Below, in pieces: positions 24,175 to 31,820 of a stretch of 44,050 nt of DNA; the first letter of the stretch is position 1; each line of letters starts with the position of its first letter. The notes beneath the pieces were generated by a model. The model saw nothing but the letters and a program-made list of their open reading frames with translations, was not told where the DNA came from and searched no databases. Where the stretch lies: positions 1 to 44,050 of the forward strand of contig SXVG01000023.1 in NCBI GenBank assembly GCA_005791685.1, in the 5' to 3' direction. A program made the translations under genes and the position numbers. Source of the DNA: Methylotenera sp. (GTDB taxonomy: Bacteria; Pseudomonadota; Gammaproteobacteria; Burkholderiales; Methylophilaceae).

Positions 24175-25853
24175 GCCTGTACCTCCGCTTTAGCGGTATT
24201 CTTGTCGGCGTAGACTTGCGCCTTAAATGGCGCTATGCCTAAGCGTCGCACCGTGTCTATGAAGCGCTCTTCGCCGTTGCGCTCGTTCAGGTAGACCTCT
24301 ATGAGTTTTTCCACGACTTGCGGCATTTCTTCAGCCGAGAAAGAGGGCCCTATGACCGCGCCTATGCTGGCGTTATTGCCTTGGCTACCGCCTAAGGTCA
24401 CTTGGTACCACTCGGAACCGTCTTTATCTATGCCTAAGATGCCTATGTGGCCGATATGATGGTGGCCGCAGGCATTCATGCAGCCCGATATATTGAGCTC
24501 AATTTCGCCTATGTCGTGCAAATAATCCAAGTTGTCGAATTGCATTTGTATGGCTTGTGCAATGGGGATGCTCTTGGCATTCGCTAGGCTGCAGAAGTCG
24601 CCACCAGGGCAACAAATGATGTCGGTTAATAAGCCGATATTGGGTGACGCCAAGCCATGCGCGCGGGCTTTTTCCCAAAGCGCAAAGGCGTCAGATAATT
24701 TAACGTCGGCTAAAATCAGATTTTGCTCGTGCGACACGCGTAATTCACCAAAGCTGTATTGCGCCGCCAAGTCAGCCACCGCATGCATTTGTGCGCTGCT
24801 GGCATCCCCCGGCGCTTGGCCGTGGGTTTTGAGCGATAGGGTAACGGCGCGATAGCCGGGTATTTTGTGGGCGTGCAAGCTGCGTTTTGCCCAAGCGGCA
24901 AAGGCCGGATTGCTGGCAATGGCCGCATCAAAGCTGGCATCGTGCTTAGCCAATGCCGCATACGGCATTGGCTCAAAATGTTGCGCCACGCGCGCCAATT
25001 CGGCTTCGGTAATGGTGTTGGGCGCGTCTTGCAAGTGCGCCCATTCGGCTTCCACTTGGCGTTTGAATTCTTCTAGGCCTAAGGCTTTGACCAAGATTTT
25101 GATGCGGGCTTTATAGGCGTTGTCGCGGCGGCCGTGTAGGTTGTAAACGCGGACTATGGCTTCGCAATAGGTGAGGGCGTGTTGCCAGTCTAAGTGTTCA
25201 CGTATGACCGTGCCCAAAATAGGTGTACGGCCTAGCCCACCCCCTACCCAAACTTTGATGGCCAGTTGTTGCTGGGCATCCAGATAGAATTCCATGCCTA
25301 TGTCGTGTGCTTGCACTGCGGCTCTGTCGTCTTTGGTGCCAGACACAGCAATCTTGAATTTGCGTGGCAATAGGGCGAATTCTGGGTGGAAGGTGCTCCA
25401 CTGGCGCATCACTTCTGCCATGGCGCGCGGATCCACCACCTCGTCCGGTGCTACGCCGGCGAATTGATCGGTGGTGATATTGCGTATGCAGTTGCCGGAA
25501 GTTTGGATGGCGTGCATCTCAACGGTGGCCAATTCGGCCAAAATGTCCGGCACGTCGGCAAGCAGTGGCCAGTTAAGCTGCATGTTTTGCCGTGTACTAA
25601 AGTGGCCGTAGGCTTTGTCGTATTTGCTGGCGATGTCGGCCAGTTTGTGCAATTGCTTGCTAGACAACATGCCATAAGGTACGGCGATTCTGAGCATGGG
25701 CGCGTGACGTTGGATGTATAAGCCGTTTTGTAAACGCAAAGGACGGAACTCGTCTTCGCTTAATTCGCCGGCCAAATAACGTCTGGTCTGATCGCGGTAT
25801 TGGGCGACGCGCTGGTCTACGATGTTTTGATCTATTTCGTCATACTTATACAT
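24171..25853 (-). CDS. cysI: Sulfite reductase hemoprotein (nitrite/sulfite reductase family)
   Basis: CysI reduces sulfite to sulfide using siroheme and a [4Fe-4S] cluster. The protein has 560 residues with duplicated ferredoxin-like and siroheme domains. The cluster ligands are C415 and C421 (CPGGDFC) and C458 and C462 (CMNAC). The N-terminal GHFSTRQNMQLNW and TSGNCIRNITTDQFAG are typical of the single-subunit class. No flavoprotein CysJ is present here, so the electron donor is likely a ferredoxin. It starts the cys run, followed by DUF934 (4-base overlap). On the minus strand TATAGAAT at about 25909-25916 is a plausible -10. Confidence 0.93.
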   Translation of the reverse strand: MYKYDEIDQNIVDQRVAQYRDQTRRYLAGELSEDEFRPLRLQNGLYIQRHAPMLRIAVPYGMLSSKQLHKLADIASKYDKAYGHFSTRQNMQLNWPLLADVPDILAELATVEMHAIQTSGNCIRNITTDQFAGVAPDEVVDPRAMAEVMRQWSTFHPEFALLPRKFKIAVSGTKDDRAAVQAHDIGMEFYLDAQQQLAIKVWVGGGLGRTPILGTVIREHLDWQHALTYCEAIVRVYNLHGRRDNAYKARIKILVKALGLEEFKRQVEAEWAHLQDAPNTITEAELARVAQHFEPMPYAALAKHDASFDAAIASNPAFAAWAKRSLHAHKIPGYRAVTLSLKTHGQAPGDASSAQMHAVADLAAQYSFGELRVSHEQNLILADVKLSDAFALWEKARAHGLASPNIGLLTDIICCPGGDFCSLANAKSIPIAQAIQMQFDNLDYLHDIGEIELNISGCMNACGHHHIGHIGILGIDKDGSEWYQVTLGGSQGNNASIGAVIGPSFSAEEMPQVVEKLIEVYLNERNGEERFIDTVRRLGIAPFKAQVYADKNTAKAEVQA

Positions 25854-25942
25854 GGTGTATTTTCTTATGTTCTGCGGTTTCTATGATTATTTAGCTAAAG
25901 TGCGGATTCTATACAATGCGGGCGGCGTCAGCAGCCAGCATT

Positions 25943-26713
25943 TTAATGGAAAACCAGCTTCAGTCCTACAAAAATTAGTATTAATGCCAAGGCGATGCGT
26001 ACCCAATGCTCGGCCAATTTCAAGCTCAAATGGCTGCCTATCCATATGCCGGGGATGGAACCGATTAATAAGGTGCCTAGCAAGCCGTAATCGACCGTGC
26101 CTAGGCTGGCGTGACCCAAGCCTGCCACCAAGGTTAACGGCACGGCATGGGCAATGTCCGAGCCTATGATGGTAGTGATGGCGCGGTTAGGGTAAATGAT
26201 TAATAAGGCCGTCACCCCCAATGCGCCAGCACCCACTGAGGTTAGGGTGACTAAAAAGCCTAAAATCAAGCCCAATAGCAAAGTTAAATAAGGCGCCCAT
26301 TTGGGTTTGATCAGGTGTTCTTTTTTCGATAGCTTGGTTAACTGGTTGCGGAAAAGTACCGACATCGAGGTGATGAGCAAGGCGATGCCTAACCAAAATT
26401 TAATGCTGTTGACGGCGGCATCCGAGGCGATGTCTACGTGCCTTAAGCTGAGCGTGGTGATGATGGAGGCGGGGACGCTGCCGTAAGCTAATAGCCGTAC
26501 TATCTTCCAATCGATGTTACCTAGCTTGCCGTGGGCGAAAATGCCGGCACTTTTGGTGACCGCGGCATACAGCAAGTCCGTGCCAACGGCAAAGGCTGGT
26601 TTGACGTGAAAAAACAACACCAGTATCGGCGTCATCAATGAGCCGCCACCGACGCCGGTTAAGCCCACCAATAGACCTACCAAGAAGCCAGCGACGATGT
26701 AAGCAAATTCCAT
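25943..26713 (-). CDS. TauE/SafE (TSUP) family permease, probable sulfite or sulfonate transporter
   Basis: This 256-residue integral membrane protein has about eight hydrophobic helices. The TSUP pattern is clear: GLLVGLTGVGGGSLMTPILVL near the N-terminus (read as two overlapping parts) and the repeat LGFLVTLTSVGAGALGVTALL in the second half. The family includes exporters of sulfite and sulfoacetate. It lies 89 bases upstream of cysI on the same strand and is divergent from a CysB-like regulator, which favours a sulfur-related anion as substrate, but direction and substrate cannot be told from sequence. Confidence 0.85.
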   Translation of the reverse strand: MEFAYIVAGFLVGLLVGLTGVGGGSLMTPILVLFFHVKPAFAVGTDLLYAAVTKSAGIFAHGKLGNIDWKIVRLLAYGSVPASIITTLSLRHVDIASDAAVNSIKFWLGIALLITSMSVLFRNQLTKLSKKEHLIKPKWAPYLTLLLGLILGFLVTLTSVGAGALGVTALLIIYPNRAITTIIGSDIAHAVPLTLVAGLGHASLGTVDYGLLGTLLIGSIPGIWIGSHLSLKLAEHWVRIALALILIFVGLKLVFH

Positions 26714-26782
26714 GAGCAGTGTCCGTTAATTAAGGGGGATTTAAATTTTAGTTGCGCACTATAGCAGTTATAAATCGCTTGT

Positions 26783-26811
26783 TTTAGAATATGTTATTCT
26801 ATACGTATAAT
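26783..26811 (+). promoter_or_regulatory. Promoter of the CysB-like regulator with overlapping dyads
   Basis: TTTAGA (26783-26788, 4 of 6 matches) and TATAAT (26806-26811, 6 of 6) are spaced by 17 bases. The region holds two dyads: AGAATA-TGT-TATTCT (26786-26800) and the palindrome TATACGTATA (26800-26809). Both overlap the promoter, as expected for an autoregulated LysR gene divergent from a target gene. The assignment as an operator is inference. Confidence 0.55.
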
Positions 26812-26857
26812 TTTTAGTTATATTGGACGCCTTTAGATTCAATGGGGACGGAAAAAT

Positions 26858-27784
26858 ATGAAGCTACAACAATTGCGCTACCTCAATGAAGTGGCGCGCC
26901 AAGACCTCAACATTACCAATGCCGCGGAAGTGTTGTACACCTCGCAGCCTGGGGTGAGTAAACAAATTCAATTGCTTGAAGAAGAGATAGGCTTGCAGAT
27001 TTTTCAGCGCAACGGCAAGCGCTTAACCGGCATCACTGAGCCTGGGCAGCAAATACTGTCCTTGGCCGCTAAAGTGATGCAGCAGGTGGACAACATTAAG
27101 CGGGTGGGCGATGAGTTTGCCCACATCGAAACCGGCACCTTGACCATCGCCACCACGCACACGCAAGCGCGCTATACTTTGCCTGCGGCCGTGAAGGCCT
27201 TTATGACTAAGTACCCACAGGTTAAATTAAACCTGCATCAGGGCAATCCTAAACAAGTGGCTGAACAAGTGGCCAGTGGCGATGCCGACATGGGCATTGC
27301 GACGGAGTACATCAGTGATTTGGACAATGTCTTGTGTTTGCCTTGTTACCAATGGAATCGTTGTGTGGTGGTGCCACAGGGCCACCCCCTGTTATTGGAT
27401 GCGCCACTCACCCTGAAAAAATTGGCATCCTATCCCTTGATTACTTACGATTTTGGTTTTACGGGTGGGTCTTTGGTGTCCAAAACCTTCAGCGATGCCG
27501 GCTTGTCGCCCAATGTGGTGTTGACCGCCATCGATGCGGACGTGATTAAAACCTACGTTAGCTTAGGCCTGGGCGTGGGCTTATTGGCCAATATGGCTTA
27601 CGATATTGAGCGCGATGCCAATTTGGTAAAAGTGGATGTCAGCCATTTATTCGCTGACAGCACGACGTATTTGGGGGTGCGTAAAGATGCTTTTTTGCGC
27701 AGTTATATGTATGGCTTTATTGAATTGCTGGCGCCGCAATTTAATCAACAAGCGGTGAATGCCGCCCTTAAAATAGGTGCATAA
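26858..27784 (+). CDS. cysB: LysR-family transcriptional regulator, CysB-like
   Basis: This 308-residue regulator has an N-terminal winged helix-turn-helix (MKLQQLRYLNEVARQDLNIT, then NAAEVLYTSQPGVSKQIQLLEEE) and a periplasmic-binding-like effector domain. The sequence around TTHTQARYTLPAAVKAFMTK and HQGNPKQVAEQVASGDADMGIATE is close to CysB, which binds O-acetylserine or N-acetylserine and activates sulfate-assimilation genes. Its place next to the TSUP permease and cys operon supports this. It may instead be the related Cbl-type. A promoter with overlapping dyads lies upstream. Confidence 0.9.
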   Translation: MKLQQLRYLNEVARQDLNITNAAEVLYTSQPGVSKQIQLLEEEIGLQIFQRNGKRLTGITEPGQQILSLAAKVMQQVDNIKRVGDEFAHIETGTLTIATTHTQARYTLPAAVKAFMTKYPQVKLNLHQGNPKQVAEQVASGDADMGIATEYISDLDNVLCLPCYQWNRCVVVPQGHPLLLDAPLTLKKLASYPLITYDFGFTGGSLVSKTFSDAGLSPNVVLTAIDADVIKTYVSLGLGVGLLANMAYDIERDANLVKVDVSHLFADSTTYLGVRKDAFLRSYMYGFIELLAPQFNQQAVNAALKIGA

Positions 27785-27819
27785 TTAGCACTCGTGCGCA
27801 ATTAACAGCAAAGGGTTTT

Positions 27820-28371
27820 ATGCGGCTATCGGCAGTGGTTTTTTTGATGGTGAGTCTGCTGGTCGCTTGCAGTGTGGTGCAGCCTAAGTCTAACAAGCTG
27901 GCGCTGTCTGGCAAAGTGCAAGTGGGCATGCCGGCTGTAGACACCAGCACGGCCATTTATGAGTTGCCGGTGCGCGAAGGCTTAAGCTACCAAGACGTGG
28001 TGGACAGCTTAAAAAGCCTGGCGCTCGGCATGAATTTTGTTAATCCAGCTAATTTTTCCATCACCGAACACATCAAAAATCGTGGCATCGACCCGCAAGG
28101 CATGAAGGAGGTGCAGAGTTTTTGCAATTTAAGCTTGGGCACGGAGATTTTTTTAGATCATCCGGAATTTCTGGTTTTTGCCCCATGCCGCATCGCTATT
28201 TATGAAAAATCCGATGCCAAGCAAACCATGCGTTTATACATCGCGCTGGCTAGACCCACTTACGATTTAAACAGCATTAAACACCCTAGTTTGCGTGCAC
28301 AGCAAGCCGCACTAGAGCTTGAGAGCAGTTTATTGAATTTGATATACCGAGCCAGTAAGGGGGACTTTTGA
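27820..28371 (+). CDS. DUF302 domain lipoprotein
   Basis: This 183-residue predicted lipoprotein has a short signal peptide and lipobox LLVAC with Cys17 as the lipidation site. The rest resembles DUF302: the segment VREGLSYQDVVDSLKSLALG then a region ending PCRIAIYEKSDAKQTMRLYIA, and a conserved proline-rich turn RPTY. The function of DUF302 proteins is not established. Its stop TGA shares a base with the fhs ATG (TGATG), so it is translationally coupled to the formate-tetrahydrofolate ligase. A structural or metabolic link to fhs is not otherwise evident. Confidence 0.75.
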   Translation: MRLSAVVFLMVSLLVACSVVQPKSNKLALSGKVQVGMPAVDTSTAIYELPVREGLSYQDVVDSLKSLALGMNFVNPANFSITEHIKNRGIDPQGMKEVQSFCNLSLGTEIFLDHPEFLVFAPCRIAIYEKSDAKQTMRLYIALARPTYDLNSIKHPSLRAQQAALELESSLLNLIYRASKGDF

Positions 28372-30080
28372 TGGCCATGCTGACGGACATAGCCATAGCC
28401 CAAGCCGCTAAAGTGCAGCCCATAGCCGAGGTGGCGGGCAAATTGCACTTGCAAGCGGAAGACCTGTTGCACTATGGTCCGTACATGGCCAAGTTGACTG
28501 AGCCTTGCCTGCAAAGAATTAAAGCCAAGACGGACGGCAAATTAATCTTGGTCACAGCCATTAGCCCAACCCCGGCCGGTGAGGGCAAAACCACCACCAC
28601 CATAGGTTTGGCCGATGCCTTAAATCGGTTGTTTGTCGGTGGGCAGCGCCAAGCCATGGTTTGTATGCGCGAACCGTCGTTAGGGCCGGTATTTGGTCTT
28701 AAAGGTGGGGCGACCGGTGGGGGCTATTCGCAAGTGCTGCCCATGGAAGACATCAATTTGCATTTTACCGGGGACTTTCACGCCATAGGCAGCGCCAATA
28801 ATTTATTGGCCGCTTTAATTGACAACCATATTTATCAAGGCAATGCCTTAAACATCGACCCGGACAGCATTACATGGCGCCGTTGCTTGGACATGAATGA
28901 CAGGGCCTTGCGTGACATTAGCCTAATTGGCCAAAGCAAAGACAGCCAGACCAGCAGTTTTAAACCGTACAGCAGGCAAACCGGCTTTGACATTACCGTG
29001 GCCAGCGAAGTGATGGCGGTATTTTGTTTGGCAAGCTCTTTGGCTGACTTGCAATGGCGTTTGGGCAATATCCAGATAGGTTTAAACAAGCAGCAACAGC
29101 CGGTGCTGGCCAGCGATTTGCAAGCCGCTGGCGCGATGACGGCTTTATTAAAAAATGCGTTTCAACCGACCTTGGTGCAAACGCTGGCACATAGCCCGGC
29201 GTTAGTGCACGGTGGCCCGTTTGCCAACATTGCGCATGGCTGTAATTCGGTGGTGGCCACCCAAGCGGCTTTGAAGTTAGCCGATTTTGTGGTGACCGAA
29301 GCCGGCGTCGGCGCCGATTTAGGGGCAGAAAAATTCATTGATATAAAATGCAGAAAAACCGGCTTGCAGCCAGCCATTGCGGTGTTGGTGGCGACGGTGC
29401 GCGCGCTTAAATACCACGGCGGGGTGGAAGTGGCCGATTTGAATCAAGAGAATTTAAGCGCCTTAAAAGCCGGTATGGCCAATTTAGCGAAACACTTAAA
29501 CAACCTACAGCAGGCATTTAATTTGCCGGTGCTGGTGGCCATCAACTATTTTGCCACTGACAGCGCTGCAGAAATCGCTTGTTTGCAGGCGGAAGTGGCT
29601 AAACTGGGGGCGCAAGCCGTGCTTTGTAAGCATTGGGCGCAAGGTGCGGCAGGCGCAACGGATTTGGCCAGTGCGGTATTGGAGCGGATAGAAGAAAATG
29701 CCGCCCGGCCATGTAAGCTGTTGTATCCGGACGACCTGTCTTTAGCCGATAAAATAGCCACCATTGCGCAAAAAATATACGGTGCCAGTCATGTTGAATT
29801 TAGCCCTAAGGCGCAGGTAAGCTTAGCCGGCTTAGAAAAGAACCACGGGCATTTCCCGGTGTGCATCGCAAAAACGCAGTATTCTTTTTCGGCGGATCCC
29901 AGTTTGCGTGGCGCCCCCAGTGGGCACGTATTGAGCGTACGCGAATTACGCTTATCGCGTGGGGCGGAATTCGTGGTGGCCATTTGTGGTGACATCATGA
30001 CCATGCCGGGCTTGCCTAAACAACCTGCCAGTGAACGCATAGGCGTGAATCAGGCCGGTGACATTACTGGGTTAAGTTAA
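28371..30080 (+). CDS. fhs: Formate-tetrahydrofolate ligase
   Basis: This enzyme joins formate to tetrahydrofolate with ATP, giving 10-formyl-THF. The protein has 569 residues from ATG 28371, close to the usual 555-560; an in-frame TTG just before is not needed. P-loop TPAGEGKTTTT is at 67-77, and ATP/folate-site parts such as EPSLGPVFGLKGGATGGGYS and DFHAIGSANNLLAAL, plus VVATVRALKYHGG, are recognisable. In methylotrophs it links formate to assimilation, here alongside H4MPT genes elsewhere in the window. GGGGGAC precedes the ATG as ribosome-binding site. The YigZ-like gene starts at the base after its stop. Confidence 0.95.
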   Translation: MAMLTDIAIAQAAKVQPIAEVAGKLHLQAEDLLHYGPYMAKLTEPCLQRIKAKTDGKLILVTAISPTPAGEGKTTTTIGLADALNRLFVGGQRQAMVCMREPSLGPVFGLKGGATGGGYSQVLPMEDINLHFTGDFHAIGSANNLLAALIDNHIYQGNALNIDPDSITWRRCLDMNDRALRDISLIGQSKDSQTSSFKPYSRQTGFDITVASEVMAVFCLASSLADLQWRLGNIQIGLNKQQQPVLASDLQAAGAMTALLKNAFQPTLVQTLAHSPALVHGGPFANIAHGCNSVVATQAALKLADFVVTEAGVGADLGAEKFIDIKCRKTGLQPAIAVLVATVRALKYHGGVEVADLNQENLSALKAGMANLAKHLNNLQQAFNLPVLVAINYFATDSAAEIACLQAEVAKLGAQAVLCKHWAQGAAGATDLASAVLERIEENAARPCKLLYPDDLSLADKIATIAQKIYGASHVEFSPKAQVSLAGLEKNHGHFPVCIAKTQYSFSADPSLRGAPSGHVLSVRELRLSRGAEFVVAICGDIMTMPGLPKQPASERIGVNQAGDITGLS

Positions 30081-30653
30081 TTGATACGCATAGTGGAAGC
30101 CGGTTTTGCTGAACAAACCTTAACTAAATCCCGTTTCATTGCCATGGCGCTGGCCACCGACGACGAGCGTGAGGTGGCGGCCGCTCTACATGCCTTTGCC
30201 GCTAAGCATCCAACGGCACACCACTTAGCTTATGCCTATAGGCTTAAAATCGAACAGGCGATTGTGCCCAGATTCTCTGACGCTGGCGAGCCTTCTGGCA
30301 CGGCAGGCATGCCGCTATTAAAGCTCATGGAAGGGCGCGACTTGATCAATACCTGCGTGGCGGTGATTCGTTATTACGGCGGCATTAATTTAGGCACCGG
30401 TGGTTTGGCTAGAGCCTACGGCGGTACGGCCAAGTTGGCGCTGGACAATGCCAAGACCATGGATTTTGTTGAAATGAAGCAATACCGACTCAGCATTACT
30501 TACAAGCAAATGGATGGGATGCTGAGTGCTTTGGCTAAATGCCAGGGCAGTATAGTCAGTAAAACGTTTGCTGAGCAGGTGGACTTGTTGCTGAATTTAC
30601 CGGTGAGTGAGGCGGCTAATTTTTTAAATCGCTTCAAGCCTTATGCCGAATAA
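30081..30653 (+). CDS. YigZ (IMPACT family) protein
   Basis: This 190-residue protein is of the IMPACT/YigZ family, whose members act in translation control or as RNA-binding proteins; the bacterial role is uncertain. Typical parts are EQTLTKSRFIAMAL, HHLAYAYRL, RFSDAGEPSGTAGMPLLKLM, VIRYYGGINLGTGGLARAYG. The TTG start at 30081 is taken because the conserved N-terminal motif begins right behind it and no earlier ATG exists; it directly follows the fhs stop TAA, so it is likely translationally coupled. Confidence 0.85.
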   Translation: MIRIVEAGFAEQTLTKSRFIAMALATDDEREVAAALHAFAAKHPTAHHLAYAYRLKIEQAIVPRFSDAGEPSGTAGMPLLKLMEGRDLINTCVAVIRYYGGINLGTGGLARAYGGTAKLALDNAKTMDFVEMKQYRLSITYKQMDGMLSALAKCQGSIVSKTFAEQVDLLLNLPVSEAANFLNRFKPYAE

Positions 30654-30720
30654 GGCCACATTAAAGCAACAAATAAATTGGCTTGTGTTATTGTTGCGGG
30701 AAGTTTTTAAGGTTTAATTT

Positions 30721-31755
30721 ATGACTAAAATAACAAAAGTAGCTGCGCCTACTGTCTACGAAATAGCCGCTTGGTTTTTGACCGCTTTTGCCCTGTTTTT
30801 CGTACTCAAATTTAGCCTGTTGCCGGCCGTGCTAGCCGGTTTGTTGGTGTATGAGTTGGTGCACATTATCACGCCTATGCTGGCGCGTCGATTGCCCAGC
30901 AACAAGCCCAGTCATATTTCTAAATTATGGGCGGTGGCGATTTTGGTGGTTATTATCGTCAGTCTGTTGGCTTTTGCCGGAGCCGGTTTGATGGCTTTTT
31001 TTAGGTCAGACTCGGGCAGTCTGACCGTGTTGCTGGCAAAAATGGCGCAAATCATAGAGGATAGTCGCAAGATATTGCCAGCTTGGTTATTTGAACATTT
31101 GCCTGCCGACGCCATCGCCTTTAAAGAGCAAGCTTCAGAGTGGTTGCGCAGTCATGCCGATGAATTGCAAGTGGTCGGCAAGGAAGCTGGCAGGGCCACC
31201 GCGCATATATTAATCGGCATGATCATAGGCGGCATTTTAGCGGTACGCGATGCAGTGGCCATGGACAACTTTAAACCCTTTGCCCGCGCCTTAGCCTGCC
31301 GCGGTGAGTTGTTTAGCGATGCCTTTAGACGGGTGGTTTTTGCCCAACTGCGTATTTCAGCAATCAACACGGTTTTTACCGCCACCTATTTGGCTTTGGT
31401 CTTGCCTTTGATGGGCGTTCATCTGCCCCTGATTAAAACCATGATAGCCATTACCTTTGTGGTGGGCCTCATTCCAGTGGTGGGCAATTTGATCTCCAAC
31501 ACCATGATAGTCATTGTTAGCCTAAGCCAATCTCTATTGGTGGCGGTCGGTTCTTTGCTTTATTTAATCGCCATACACAAATTAGAGTATTTCTTAAATG
31601 CCCGCATTGTCGGCAGTCAGATTCGCGCCAATGCTTGGGAATTGTTAATCGCCATGCTGTGTATGGAAGCGGCTTTTGGCATAGCCGGCATCGTGGCGGC
31701 GCCTATTTATTATGCCTACATTAAGTCGGAGTTGCGTGGCCGAGATCTGGTTTAG
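30721..31755 (+). CDS. AI-2E family permease-like membrane protein
   Basis: This 344-residue membrane protein is of the AI-2E transporter (PerM/YdiK) family. Hydrophobic helices at both ends (about residues 15-35, 58-80, 165-185 and several between 205 and 335) bracket a soluble segment (about 85-150). The C-terminal part with GLIPVVGNLISNTMIVIVS and AFGIAGIVAAPIYYAYIKSEL is the family signature. Substrates of most members are unknown; the AI-2 link is only one example, so transport of a specific compound is not claimed. rmuC follows after a palindromic element. Confidence 0.85.
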   Translation: MTKITKVAAPTVYEIAAWFLTAFALFFVLKFSLLPAVLAGLLVYELVHIITPMLARRLPSNKPSHISKLWAVAILVVIIVSLLAFAGAGLMAFFRSDSGSLTVLLAKMAQIIEDSRKILPAWLFEHLPADAIAFKEQASEWLRSHADELQVVGKEAGRATAHILIGMIIGGILAVRDAVAMDNFKPFARALACRGELFSDAFRRVVFAQLRISAINTVFTATYLALVLPLMGVHLPLIKTMIAITFVVGLIPVVGNLISNTMIVIVSLSQSLLVAVGSLLYLIAIHKLEYFLNARIVGSQIRANAWELLIAMLCMEAAFGIAGIVAAPIYYAYIKSELRGRDLV

Positions 31756-31763
31756 TTCTACAT

Positions 31764-31798
31764 GGCTTTAGCCGCATTTGTAAAAGCGGGCTAAAGCC
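31764..31798. repeat. REP-like palindromic element between the permease gene and rmuC
   Basis: GGCTTTAGCC (31764-31773) and GGCTAAAGCC (31789-31798) are perfect reverse complements. Two more G-C pairs extend inward (GC at 31774-31775 with GC at 31786-31787, leaving one bulged G), giving about 12 base pairs and a 10-base loop. No T run follows on the plus strand, so it is not a standard terminator. The GGCTTTAGCC..GGCTAAAGCC form recalls REP-type palindromes common in proteobacteria. Confidence 0.6.
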
Positions 31799-31806
31799 CC
31801 ATCAGG

Positions 31807-31812
31807 TATAAT
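31807..31812 (+). promoter_or_regulatory. -10 element TATAAT immediately before rmuC
   Basis: A perfect TATAAT ends 8 bases before the rmuC ATG (31821), which would put transcription start at or next to the start codon. A -35 at proper distance is not clear; TTGTAA (31778-31783) is 23 bases away. No Shine-Dalgarno precedes the ATG. Confidence 0.4.
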
Positions 31813-31820
31813 CTTTCCTC

